Source: an uncultured Collinsella sp.
Lineage (GTDB): Bacteria > Actinomycetota > Coriobacteriia > Coriobacteriales > Coriobacteriaceae
DNA length: 19,481 nt
Direction of reading: 5' to 3'
NCBI GenBank assembly: GCA_900765115.1
Contig: CAAFQK010000078.1
Span: 1-19,481, forward strand
Numbering within the stretch: position 1 is the stretch's first letter; each line of letters starts with the position of its first letter. Below the pieces are notes generated by a model. It was given only the letters and a program-made list of their open reading frames with translations. It made no database searches and had not been told where the DNA came from. The position numbers and the translations under genes are program-made. Shown here piece by piece: positions 7,103 through 14,399 of this stretch.

Positions 7103-8380
7103 CTAGTCAAGTCCCGAAAAGGAGGGATACGCGCTCTCGCCGTGCTGACTCGCATCCATGCCCAGCGCCTCATCGGCCTCGTCCACGCGCAGGCTGCCGT
7201 GGAACAGCGCCTTGACCACCGCGGCGATCACCAAGTCGAGCACCAGTACAATAGCGACCGTCACCACAATGCCCAAAATCTGCGAGATGAGCAGCGAGAC
7301 ATCGCCCGTGTAGAACAGGCCGCCCTTACCGGTCCACGAGAGCTCCGGCACGCAGAACAGCCCCGTGAGCACGCCGCCCAGGATGCCGCCGATGCCGTGG
7401 CAGCCAAACGCGTCGAGCGCATCGTCGTAGCCAAATTTGGTCTTAAGATGGCTGATGGCCAGGTAGCAGACGGGAGATACGATCAGGCCCATGACCAGCG
7501 CCGCCCACGGCTCGACAAAGCCCGCGCCCGGCGTGACCACCACAAGGCCCGCAACCAGACCGGTGCTGGCGCCCACCAGCGTGGGGCGACCGGTGTGCAC
7601 GCGCTCGACGGCAAGCCACGAGACCATGCCCGCCGCGCTGGCCGTCACGGTATTGAGGATGGCAAGTGCCGCCACGGCGTCGGCCTTGAACTCGCTGCCG
7701 CCGTTAAAGCCAAACCAGCCAAACCAAAGCAGCCCGGCTCCCAGCGCCACAAACGGCACGTTATGCGGACGGTAGCTCACCATGCCAAAGCCGCGACGAC
7801 GGCCGAGCATTAAGCAGAGGATCAGGCCGGTAAGACCGGACGAAATGTGTACCACGTCGCCGCCGGCAAAGTCGAGTGCGCCGATGATGTCGCCGATAAA
7901 GGAGCCATCGCCGCCCCAAACCATGTGGGCGAGCGGCGCATAGACCACAAGCAGCCAAATGCTCAGGAAGGCCGCCATGGCACCAAACTTAACGCGGCCT
8001 GCCAGGCTGCCCGTAACGATAGCGGCCGTGATCATGGCAAACGCCATCTGAAAGGCGATGTTGATGATCTGAGGATAGACGGCACCGTCCGCAGCATTGC
8101 CCTCGGCCGCCTGCAGCACCTGGTTGAGCACCGGCAGGCACAGCAGCTGGTCAAAGCCGCCAATAAACGGGCTGGAACCATCGCCGCCATAGGCCAGAGA
8201 CCAGCCGGCAACAATCCACAGCACACCAACCAGGCCAATGACGCCAAAGCACATAAGCATGGTGTTGATGACATTTTTTCGCCTGGACAGGCCGCCATAG
8301 AAAAACGCCAGACCCGGTGTCATTAAAAACACGAGCATGGTGCAGATGAGCATAAACGTTGTCGATCCCGTATCGTACAT
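7103..8380 (-). CDS. amt: Ammonium transporter (Amt/MEP/Rh family)
   Basis: Integral membrane ammonium channel of 425 aa with about eleven hydrophobic helices. The start region MYDTGSTTFM leads straight into helix 1 (TPGLAFFYGGLSRRKN). Conserved pore residues are present: Asp170 in GALDFAGGDVVH and the twin histidines His178 and His328 (GCHGIGGILGG), at the spacing of AmtB D160/H168/H318. The cytoplasmic tail (about 395-425) is short and charged. I start at ATG 8380, preceded by GGGAG; the frame extends 19 codons further upstream but those residues are not Amt-like and lack a ribosome site. Transcription order is amt then glnK, the reverse of the usual glnK-amtB. The putative phased regulator sites lie 105-173 bp upstream. 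Confidence 0.95.
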   Translation of the reverse strand: MYDTGSTTFMLICTMLVFLMTPGLAFFYGGLSRRKNVINTMLMCFGVIGLVGVLWIVAGWSLAYGGDGSSPFIGGFDQLLCLPVLNQVLQAAEGNAADGAVYPQIINIAFQMAFAMITAAIVTGSLAGRVKFGAMAAFLSIWLLVVYAPLAHMVWGGDGSFIGDIIGALDFAGGDVVHISSGLTGLILCLMLGRRRGFGMVSYRPHNVPFVALGAGLLWFGWFGFNGGSEFKADAVAALAILNTVTASAAGMVSWLAVERVHTGRPTLVGASTGLVAGLVVVTPGAGFVEPWAALVMGLIVSPVCYLAISHLKTKFGYDDALDAFGCHGIGGILGGVLTGLFCVPELSWTGKGGLFYTGDVSLLISQILGIVVTVAIVLVLDLVIAAVVKALFHGSLRVDEADEALGMDASQHGESAYPSFSGLD

Positions 8381-8484
8381 TCGCTCTCCCTTGGTCGCAT
8401 GAACGTTGTCGGCGCCCATAATGCGGCCGAGGGGCAACTGGTGTAGACCAGATACGGCGTTGTTAAACGCGGCGTTGTCGAATG

Positions 8485-8553
8485 GAAACGGTGCCGCAAT
8501 CTTGGAAACGGCGCGGCAACGGACGCGAAACGAACGGGAAATACGCGAGCAAG
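8485..8553. promoter_or_regulatory. 11-bp-phased GNAA half-site array upstream of amt
   Basis: On the plus strand GAAAC (8505), GCAAC (8516), GAAAC (8527), GAAAT (8538) and GCAAG (8549) start exactly 11 bp apart, and a second phased pair, GAAAC (8485) and GCAAT (8496), lies just to the left. Part of this is a 17-bp direct repeat with two mismatches (8483-8499 and 8503-8519). OmpR-family nitrogen regulators of the GlnR type bind GTNAC-6 nt-GAAAC repeats of the same phase. The site precedes amt, but the half-sites read opposite to amt. Binding is inferred. Confidence 0.4.
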
Positions 8554-8578
8554 GAAGCCGTGAGCGCGCCCGTCCCGG

Positions 8579-9598
8579 CTAGCGGCGGAACAGCTCGCGG
8601 GCTCGGTCGCGGAGGTCGGTAGCTCGGATGACGCCCTCGTAGCGGTTGATGCGCAAGCGCGGGAAGGCATTGAAGAAGCGCAGGTCGCGTCGGCTGAGTG
8701 ACACGCTTGGCACCGGACGGCTCATGCGCTTGCCGGCAAGGCGACGACTGAGCGACGGACGCGGCATGTTCGGCGCGGCATCGGCCACGCGGCGGGCGGC
8801 AAGCGCCAGGCCGCGAGCACCATCCGCGATAAACGTCGGCATCGAAGCCTTCTCGCGCAGAGCATCGAGCGTCGCGTCGCCCAGCTCGGCCAGCCACGCG
8901 TTAACGGCACGGCTACGGATATGCGTCTGTGCCACCGAGTCAATCGTCGATTCGGGAATGCGCTCGAGCATTGAGTCCGAGGCATCGGCAAGCGACTCGT
9001 TGATGCGGTCCGCAAGGTCGGTCCGGACGCGCTCCAGCTGATCAGACAGACGCCGCCAGCTGGCCAACGAGCACACCGCGTCGACCATCATCGCGACCGC
9101 GACGATAAAGGCGGACAGTCGCACAATCAGCACCGGCAGATGGCCAAGCAGCCCCAGCAATGCCGGCTCCACTAAACGGCAAATACACAACGAACCCAAG
9201 CCAAACGCGCAGGCCCAGTACAGACAGATACGTCCGTGCAAGTTAAACGGCAGGTGCGAGTAATCCCAAAAGCGTGCGCCTGTTGTCTTTTCCAACAGCA
9301 CGCCCACGCTGTACTCAATCACGCTGCATACGAGCGCTGCAGCGACAAACTGGCTCGAGGCATCCGGAATCCCACGCAACCGCAGCCAGCAGGCAATGCC
9401 GCCCGCGCCATAGATGGGGCAGCACGGCCCCAGCAAAAAGCCACTGTTGGCAAATCGTCCGTGATTGAGCATGGCGCAGACCGTCGACTCCCATGCCCAA
9501 CCGAAAAACCCGTAAAAGGCAAACGAGAGCACCAGCGCCGAGAGTGGGCAGGCGGCAAGCGTCACGCCGCCAAATGCCATGTCGATCGCGGTCCCCAC
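8579..9598 (-). CDS. PF06541-family multipass membrane protein (putative ABC-transporter type IV)
   Basis: Protein of 339 aa. About five membrane segments lie in residues 10-178, carrying the family signatures GWAWES (33-38), GFLLGPCCPIYGAG (53-66), EYSVGVLLEK (95-104) and FWDYSHLPFNLHG (110-122). The remaining half is a charged helical cytoplasmic region with a basic C-terminus (after about 270) that I do not recognise. The family is often labelled ABC-transporter permease, but no ATPase partner is next to it and the biochemical role is not established. The start is GTG at 9598, three bases after the HD gene stop, with AGGAGAGGG upstream; ATG 9580 is an alternative. Tight spacing indicates translation coupled to the HD gene. 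Confidence 0.85.
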   Translation of the reverse strand: MGTAIDMAFGGVTLAACPLSALVLSFAFYGFFGWAWESTVCAMLNHGRFANSGFLLGPCCPIYGAGGIACWLRLRGIPDASSQFVAAALVCSVIEYSVGVLLEKTTGARFWDYSHLPFNLHGRICLYWACAFGLGSLCICRLVEPALLGLLGHLPVLIVRLSAFIVAVAMMVDAVCSLASWRRLSDQLERVRTDLADRINESLADASDSMLERIPESTIDSVAQTHIRSRAVNAWLAELGDATLDALREKASMPTFIADGARGLALAARRVADAAPNMPRPSLSRRLAGKRMSRPVPSVSLSRRDLRFFNAFPRLRINRYEGVIRATDLRDRARELFRR

Positions 9599-9601
9599 CG
9601 T

Positions 9602-10138
9602 CTACCCTCTCCTCTTCTCGCTCGATTCGCTGCTCACGCCATCGTCCGCCTCGTCCTTGCGCCGCAGACGACCGGCGACCGTCTCGCGCAGCGCGCACCA
9701 TTTATCTGCCAGGCACACAATCCATGCCTCACGACACGTCGGCGGCACCGGTACCAGCGGAAACATATGGCGCGCAATGATATTCCGCTCGCGCGGCGTC
9801 AGCTCAAAATCCTCTTCGGCACGCGCCAGAGCAAAAAATGGATGCCGGAATCCGTGCAGTCGATGGCTCGGGTCGGGATCGTGCCAGTCATAGAGAAAGT
9901 AATCGTGCAGCAGGGCCCCGCGCAACAACGAGGCGCGGTCAACCGAGACGCCGACGCGGCCCAGGCGCTCGGCAAAGGACAGGCTCGCCCGCGCTACCGA
10001 AGTCACATGCGCATAGACCGTCACGTCACCATGCTGGATAAACTCGCGCGTCAGGTCCAGACGGCCCATCTGTGCCAGTTGACGGGCAGCATAGTCGACC
10101 TCGTGCGCGATTTTCTCGGCACGAACGGCATCGGACAT
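9602..10138 (-). CDS. HD-domain phosphohydrolase-like protein
   Basis: Soluble protein of 178 aa with the HD metal-binding pattern: His44 (VYAHV), His78-Asp79 (ALLHDY), a later His (His99 in GFRHPF) and Asp145 (CLADKW). This arrangement is that of HD hydrolases acting on phosphate esters or nucleotides; the substrate is unknown. The tail after about 155 is charged and probably disordered. I chose ATG 10138 because AAGGAGG lies four bases upstream; the frame is open 12 codons further but without a ribosome site. It is the first gene of a two-gene unit with the PF06541 membrane protein, so the pair probably acts in one process at the membrane. Confidence 0.85.
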   Translation of the reverse strand: MSDAVRAEKIAHEVDYAARQLAQMGRLDLTREFIQHGDVTVYAHVTSVARASLSFAERLGRVGVSVDRASLLRGALLHDYFLYDWHDPDPSHRLHGFRHPFFALARAEEDFELTPRERNIIARHMFPLVPVPPTCREAWIVCLADKWCALRETVAGRLRRKDEADDGVSSESSEKRRG

Positions 10139-10227
10139 GCTGCCTCCTTCCAGCGGCTCACGGCGGCAAGCCACGGCCTACACGCATGAAATAAAATCAT
10201 CATCGAATCTATCAGTATGGCATCGGA

Positions 10228-10239
10228 CAAAACGTTTTG
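10228..10239. promoter_or_regulatory. Palindrome in divergent promoter region
   Basis: A perfect 12-bp palindrome, CAAAACGTTTTG, lies in the 228-bp gap between the leftward HD gene and the rightward DXS-like gene. Both promoters must be in this gap, so it may be a shared operator. I found no convincing -35/-10 pair on either strand. Confidence 0.3.
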
Positions 10240-10366
10240 CCCCGCCGGTTGGCGAATTACCGCGCCGCCGTCACATATCAAACGCCAAAATGTGCGAGAC
10301 TGTTTTGTGCAATTGTGCCGGCCGAGGGAGCGCCGGCGCTCGATTCGCATGGAGTAACCCACAACG

Positions 10367-12148
10367 ATGCTGCTTACGCAAACGACAACGCCCGAGGACG
10401 TCAAGGCTCTCGACCGCGCCGAGCTTCCGCTGCTCTGCGGCGAGATTCGCCACGCCATCCTCGAAAGCTCCGCCGCTGTCGGCGGACACGTTGCCCCCAA
10501 CCTGGGCGTCGTTGAGCTTACGGTTGCGCTTCATCGCGTGTTTAACTCCCCTATCGACAAGATTGTCTTTGACGTTTCGCACCAGACCTACGCCCACAAG
10601 GCGCTGACTGGGCGCGCGTACACTTATATCGATCCGAAGCGCTTTGGCGAGGCCTCTGGCTTTGCCAATCCCGACGAGTCCGAGCACGACCTGTTCGCCA
10701 TGGGCCATACCTCCACGTCGGTGAGCCTGGGCTGCGGCCTGGCGCACGCTCGTGACCTGGCGGGCGATACGTACAACGTCATCACCGTTATTGGCGACGG
10801 CTCGCTTTCGGGCGGCTTGGCGTTTGAGGGCTTTAACAATGCCGCCGAACTCGATAGCAACCTGATCATCATCGTCAACGATAACGACCAGTCCATTGCC
10901 GAGAACCATGGCGGCCTGTATCGCAATCTGGCCGAGCTGCGAGCCAGCAACGGTACCTGTGAGCGCAACGTTTTCCGCGCGATGGGGCTCGACTACCGCT
11001 ATCTGGACGCCGGTAACGACGTGTTGGCCCTCGTCGACGCGTTGCAGGAACTGCGCAATATCGATCATCCCATCGTGCTGCACGTCTCCACCGCCAAGGG
11101 CAAGGGCTTTGAGCCAGCCCAGAACGACCCCGAACGCTGGCATCACGTGGGTCCGTTTGACATGGCAACTGGACGCAAGCTCTGCCCGGGCCATCCGAGC
11201 GAGCCTGCGCCGCGCACCTATGCCGACATTACGGGCGAGGCGCTCAGCGCCGCCATCGAGCGCGATTCGCAGGTCGTGGGCATCACGGCCGCCACGCCCT
11301 ACATCATGGGCTTTACACCCGAGCTTCGCGCTGCCGCCGGCAAACAGTTCGTCGATGTGGGCATTGCCGAGGAGCACGCCGTGACCTTTGCCACCGCGCT
11401 TGCGCGCTCGGGCGCCAAGCCAGTCTTTGGTGTGTACGGCACGTTTTTGCAGCGCGCTTACGACGAGCTGTGGCACGACCTGTGCCTCAACGACGCCCCG
11501 GCAACCATTTTGGTGTTTGGTGCGTCAATCTTTGGCACCACGTCCGAGACGCACCTTTCGTTCTTTGATATTTCCATGTTGGGCGGTCTTCCCAACATGC
11601 ACTACTTGGCGCCGGCCTGCATGGAGGAATATCTGTCCATGCTGAGCTGGTCGCTCGACCACCGCGAGCATCCCGCGGCGATCCGCGTACCGGGCATTGG
11701 CTTGGTAAGCCGTCCCGACCTTGCGCCTGCCGAAGACACCGACTACAGTGCCGTTCGCTACAACGTGGTGCGTCAGGGCCGCGACGTTGCCGTGCTCGCG
11801 CTTGGCGATTTCTTTGAGCTGGGCGAGCGCGTGGCAAACCGCTTGGCTGCCGAGTACGGTATCGAGGCCACGCTCGTCAACCCGCGCTTTGCAACCGAGC
11901 TTGACCGTGAGTTCCTCGACAGTCTTGCCGCCGAGCATCGCGTTGTCGTCACCCTCGAGGACGGCATCTTGGACGGTGGCTGGGGCGAGCGCGTCGCGTG
12001 CTACTTGGCCTGCACGCCTGTGCGCACGCGCACCTTCGGCATCGCCAAGGGCTTCCCCGACCGCTACGACCCCAACGAGCTGCTCGCTCAGAACGGCATG
12101 ACGGTCGAGAACATGGCCGCCGAAGCCGTAAGACTACTCAACGAGTAA
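10367..12148 (+). CDS. Divergent 1-deoxy-D-xylulose-5-phosphate synthase-like TPP enzyme
   Basis: Thiamine-diphosphate enzyme of 593 aa with the DXS domain order: TPP-binding domain (1-~240), pyrimidine-binding domain (~280-440) and transketolase C domain (~460-590). Conserved: GGHVAPNLG (39-47), SHQTYAHKALTGR (71-83), GHTSTS (113-118), GDGS (143-146), NDND (171-174), catalytic Glu335 in GIAEEHAVTF. Compared with E. coli DXS from memory, a loop of roughly 30-40 residues after position 180 is missing, His299 is Asn217, the DRAG arginine (R420) is Gly385, D427 is Thr392, and the PRG arginine (R478) is replaced in RVPGIG (440-445). These residues hold glyceraldehyde-3-phosphate, so the acceptor may differ. 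It would make DXP for isoprenoids, thiamine and pyridoxal if it is a true DXS. GGAG lies 12 bases before ATG, rather far. It appears to be monocistronic. Confidence 0.85.
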   Translation: MLLTQTTTPEDVKALDRAELPLLCGEIRHAILESSAAVGGHVAPNLGVVELTVALHRVFNSPIDKIVFDVSHQTYAHKALTGRAYTYIDPKRFGEASGFANPDESEHDLFAMGHTSTSVSLGCGLAHARDLAGDTYNVITVIGDGSLSGGLAFEGFNNAAELDSNLIIIVNDNDQSIAENHGGLYRNLAELRASNGTCERNVFRAMGLDYRYLDAGNDVLALVDALQELRNIDHPIVLHVSTAKGKGFEPAQNDPERWHHVGPFDMATGRKLCPGHPSEPAPRTYADITGEALSAAIERDSQVVGITAATPYIMGFTPELRAAAGKQFVDVGIAEEHAVTFATALARSGAKPVFGVYGTFLQRAYDELWHDLCLNDAPATILVFGASIFGTTSETHLSFFDISMLGGLPNMHYLAPACMEEYLSMLSWSLDHREHPAAIRVPGIGLVSRPDLAPAEDTDYSAVRYNVVRQGRDVAVLALGDFFELGERVANRLAAEYGIEATLVNPRFATELDREFLDSLAAEHRVVVTLEDGILDGGWGERVACYLACTPVRTRTFGIAKGFPDRYDPNELLAQNGMTVENMAAEAVRLLNE

Positions 12149-12150
12149 GA

Positions 12151-12190
12151 AAACCTCCGCAAGGAAAGCACCCCTGCGGAGGTTTTTATT
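12151..12190 (+). terminator. Rho-independent terminator of the DXS-like gene
   Basis: A perfect 11-bp stem, AAACCTCCGCA (12151-12161) with TGCGGAGGTTT (12175-12185), a 13-nt loop and a following T-rich run. It begins two bases after the stop codon. Confidence 0.92.
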
Positions 12191-12203
12191 TTCGCGACGC
12201 GAT

Positions 12204-12262
12204 TATCTCAATCTGTAACATCTAGGGCCCGAATTCCCGTCTAACTGTTACAGATCTAGACA
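12204..12262. repeat. 59-bp inverted-repeat element, copy 1
   Basis: Two facing copies of a roughly 24-bp unit (consensus TGTCTCAATCTGTAACA then GNTAGAC), at 12204-12227 and 12239-12262, separated by 11 bp. This is the most diverged left arm (starts TATCTCAATC) and the right arm reads TGTCTAGATCTGTAACA on the minus strand. The loop contains CGAATTCCC, also found between copies 2 and 3. Confidence 0.85.
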
Positions 12263-12284
12263 AGACGTCTTAGTCCCTGACGTT

Positions 12285-12343
12285 TGTCTCAATCTGTAAC
12301 AGATAGAGACCTTTTGTCCGTCCAGATGTTACAGATTGAGACA
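12285..12343. repeat. 59-bp inverted-repeat element, copy 2
   Basis: The best-conserved copy. The outer 17 bp, TGTCTCAATCTGTAACA, are perfectly inverted between 12285-12301 and 12327-12343. It starts 81 bp after copy 1 and has exactly the same length. Confidence 0.9.
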
Positions 12344-12364
12344 TTCGAATTCCCCTGAAGAGAA

Positions 12365-12423
12365 AATCTCGATCTGTAGCAGTTAGAACCCATTTCCTCG
12401 TCTACCTGTTACAGATTGAGACA
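12365..12423. repeat. 59-bp inverted-repeat element, copy 3
   Basis: Left arm AATCTCGATCTGTAGCAG and a right arm that reads TGTCTCAATCTGTAACAG on the minus strand. It starts 80 bp after copy 2 and is again exactly 59 bp. The left arm differs at a few positions, while the right arm keeps the consensus. Confidence 0.88.
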
Positions 12424-12454
12424 AAGCAGCGAGGCAGGCCGCCACATCTGCAAG

Positions 12455-12490
12455 AACCACCACGAAGGTGCCTGTCCCTTTTTGGTAGGT
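12455..12490. repeat. REP-like imperfect palindrome
   Basis: An imperfect hairpin (ACCACC... against ...GGTAGGT, with CGAAGG facing CCTTTTTG) around the core GTGCCTGTCCC. It shares the order ACGAAGG ... GTCC ... TTTG with the hairpin at 5644-5673. It looks like a short dispersed palindrome; no transposase is nearby. Confidence 0.45.
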
Positions 12491-12532
12491 AGAATAACCC
12501 ATAAGACAAGTATGTTTCTGAGTTATTTCGTG

Positions 12533-12562
12533 TTGACCCATTTGAGCGCGATAGGGTATAAC
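12533..12562 (+). promoter_or_regulatory. Sigma-70-type promoter of the amino-acid ABC operon
   Basis: TTGACC at 12533-12538 and TATAAC at 12557-12562, with an 18-bp spacer. The expected start of transcription is about 12569, leaving a short leader before the ATG at 12606. An inverted AATAAC/GTTATT pair (12493-12498 and 12522-12527) just upstream could bind a regulator. Confidence 0.75.
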
Positions 12563-12605
12563 TCTACTCAACCGCTAGGGATTTTATTGAGAAAGGTGTT
12601 CTACC

Positions 12606-13601
12606 ATGAGCAAGAACCTCTCCCAGCAGGTCGTTCTCGACCGTCGCGGCTTCGTTGCCGCCACTTTCGCAACCGTCGCCGGCCTTGGTCTTGCCGGCTG
12701 CTCCGACACCAGCGCCGAGGCCGACAAGGGTTCCGCCGCCGGCTCTTCCAAGAGCTCCGAGGATACCGAGGCTTCCACCACGCTCGACGCTAAGAAATTC
12801 GACAAGCTCGTCAACGACGGCCCCAAGGCCGATGACGACGCCATCGCCGCCAGCACCTGGGCGGCGGCCGTCAAGGACGCCGGCGTCTTTAAGATCGGTG
12901 GCGTTCAGACCTCCACGCTCTTCTCCCTCCTCAACGAGAAAGACGGTCAGACCCGCGGCTTCGATGCCGGTATCGCACAGCTCCTGTCCAACTACATTCT
13001 GGGCGAGAACAAGGTCGAGATCACCCAGGTAACCTCGGACACGCGTGAGTCCGTCCTGCAGAACGGCCAGGTCGACGCCGTCTTCGCCACCTACACCATT
13101 ACCGATGAGCGCAAGAAGCTCGTCTCCTTTGCCGGTCCCTACTACTACACGCAGCAGGCCATCCTGGTGCTCGCCGATAACGACGACATCAAGAGCGTTG
13201 ACGACCTGGCCGACAAGAACGTCGCCGTCCAGTCCGGCTCCAACGGCCCCGCCATCCTGGAGGAGTTCGCCCCCAAGGCCAGCCAGCAGGAGTTCAAGAC
13301 CGACGAGGAGGCCCGCCAGGCACTCCAGCAGGGCCGCGTTGACGCCTACGTCATCGATAACAACATGCAGCAGAGCGCCCTGGTCCGCGAGCCCGGTAAG
13401 TACAAGATCGCCGGCAAGCCCTTCGGCAGCAAGGAGCCCTATGGCATCGGCCTGCCGCTCGATTCCGACGGCGTCGCCTTCGTTAACGACTTCCTTAAGA
13501 AGATCGAGGACGATGGCACCTGGACCGAGCTGTGGCAGATCTGCATCGGCGACCGTACGGGCGACACCAATGTTCCCGAGCTGCCCGAGATCGGCGCCTA
13601 G
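12606..13601 (+). CDS. Amino-acid ABC transporter substrate-binding lipoprotein (SBP_bac_3)
   Basis: Protein of 331 aa. An N-terminal signal with a twin-arginine-like DRRGF (12-16), a hydrophobic stretch and a lipobox ending LAGC (Cys32) shows export and lipid anchoring at the outer face of the membrane. A Ser/Ala/Glu-rich linker (33-62) precedes the family-3 solute-binding fold (about 92-320), with SFAGPYYYTQQAILV and a C-terminal GIGLPLDSDGVAFVNDFL typical of glutamate/glutamine or other polar amino-acid binders. The exact ligand cannot be read. It is the first gene of an import operon with two permeases and an ATPase; its own promoter lies upstream and a hairpin follows, so it is probably made in excess over the permeases. 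AAAGG lies about ten bases before the ATG. Confidence 0.93.
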   Translation: MSKNLSQQVVLDRRGFVAATFATVAGLGLAGCSDTSAEADKGSAAGSSKSSEDTEASTTLDAKKFDKLVNDGPKADDDAIAASTWAAAVKDAGVFKIGGVQTSTLFSLLNEKDGQTRGFDAGIAQLLSNYILGENKVEITQVTSDTRESVLQNGQVDAVFATYTITDERKKLVSFAGPYYYTQQAILVLADNDDIKSVDDLADKNVAVQSGSNGPAILEEFAPKASQQEFKTDEEARQALQQGRVDAYVIDNNMQQSALVREPGKYKIAGKPFGSKEPYGIGLPLDSDGVAFVNDFLKKIEDDGTWTELWQICIGDRTGDTNVPELPEIGA

Positions 13602-13689
13602 GCAGCGAGCCTGGTAACGGCCGCAACGAAACCATACGGAAACGCACGATGTGCTTTATTGCGGTAAACTGTTTCCTCACTGAGTTGTC

Positions 13690-13722
13690 GGGGCTTCCGT
13701 ACACACGGGAGCCCCTTTCCTT
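13690..13722 (+). terminator. Hairpin between binding-protein and permease genes
   Basis: GGGGCTTCCGT (13690-13700) pairs with ACGGGAGCCCC (13705-13715; 10 of 11, the remaining pair a G-U) around a 4-nt loop, followed by TTTCCTT. The interrupted T-run suggests partial termination or protection of the upstream message from 3' decay. Confidence 0.75.
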
Positions 13723-13739
13723 ATCGGCAGGAGGTCCGC

Positions 13740-14399
13740 ATGAGTCTCTCCGAGCTCTGGTCGCTCTATGGCCAGAACTATATCGACGCGCTGCTCGCAA
13801 CCTGGGGCATGACGCTTGAGTCGTTTGCCATCGCCATGGTGCTGGCCGTCGCCGTCACCGTGATGCGCGTGTCGCCGCTCAAGCCGCTGCGCGTCTTTGG
13901 CGACCTGTATGTCCAGGTCTTCCGTAACATCCCCGGCATCGCGCTGCTTATCATCGTCGTCTACGCGCTGCCGCCGCTCAAGGTCGTCCTGCCCTACCGC
14001 ACCTGCGTTATCGTCGCCACGGTCCTTTTGGGCTCGGCCTTTGGCTCCGAAAACTTTATGAGCGGCATCAACACCGTCGGCGTCGGCCAGGTGGAAGCAG
14101 CACGTTCGCTGGGCATGAGCTTTAACCGTATCCTCGCCAAGATCGTGATACCGCAGGCACTGCGCTCAAGCGTGCTGCCCATGACCAACCTCTTTATCGC
14201 CGTCATGCTCACCACCGCGCTCGGCAGCCAGGTGCCGTTGCAACCGCAGGAGCTCACCGGCGTGGTGAGCTACATCAATACCCGCTCGCTCGGCGGCGTC
14301 GCCGCGTTCTTCATCTCGGCGCTCGGCTACCTGGGCACGGCCTTTGTGGTGAGCCACATTGGCAACTACATCGATAAGAAGGTGAGGATCCTCCGATGA
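13740..14399 (+). CDS. Amino-acid ABC transporter permease (HisMQ/GluC-like)
   Basis: Inner-membrane permease of 219 aa of the polar amino-acid uptake family, with about five membrane segments. The cytoplasmic EAA loop, VGQVEAARSLGMSFNRILAK (about 115-134) followed by IPQALR, is the docking site for the ATPase. A strong AGGAGG lies seven bases before the ATG. The last codons overlap the start of the second permease (ATGA), so the two are translationally coupled and should form the heterodimeric channel of the importer. Confidence 0.93.
   Translation: MSLSELWSLYGQNYIDALLATWGMTLESFAIAMVLAVAVTVMRVSPLKPLRVFGDLYVQVFRNIPGIALLIIVVYALPPLKVVLPYRTCVIVATVLLGSAFGSENFMSGINTVGVGQVEAARSLGMSFNRILAKIVIPQALRSSVLPMTNLFIAVMLTTALGSQVPLQPQELTGVVSYINTRSLGGVAAFFISALGYLGTAFVVSHIGNYIDKKVRILR

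Noticed and set aside
7013..7813. 266-codon plus-strand frame opposite the amt 3' end
   Set aside because: It starts inside the 100-bp palindrome and runs antisense to amt with a His/Gln/Arg/Ala-rich product, so it is a shadow frame.
10271..11476. 401-codon minus-strand frame opposite the DXS-like gene
   Set aside because: Antisense shadow. The plus-strand frame holds all thiamine-diphosphate motifs.
12204..12423. Possible CRISPR array in the repeat region
   Set aside because: The units alternate in orientation, occur as facing pairs with 11-bp and about 21-bp gaps, and vary in sequence. CRISPR repeats run in one direction with roughly 30-bp spacers. No cas gene is near.
12383..12571. 62-codon minus-strand frame in the intergenic region before the ABC operon
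   Set aside because: It runs through a repeat unit, the REP-like palindrome and the promoter, and has no ribosome site or protein-like composition.
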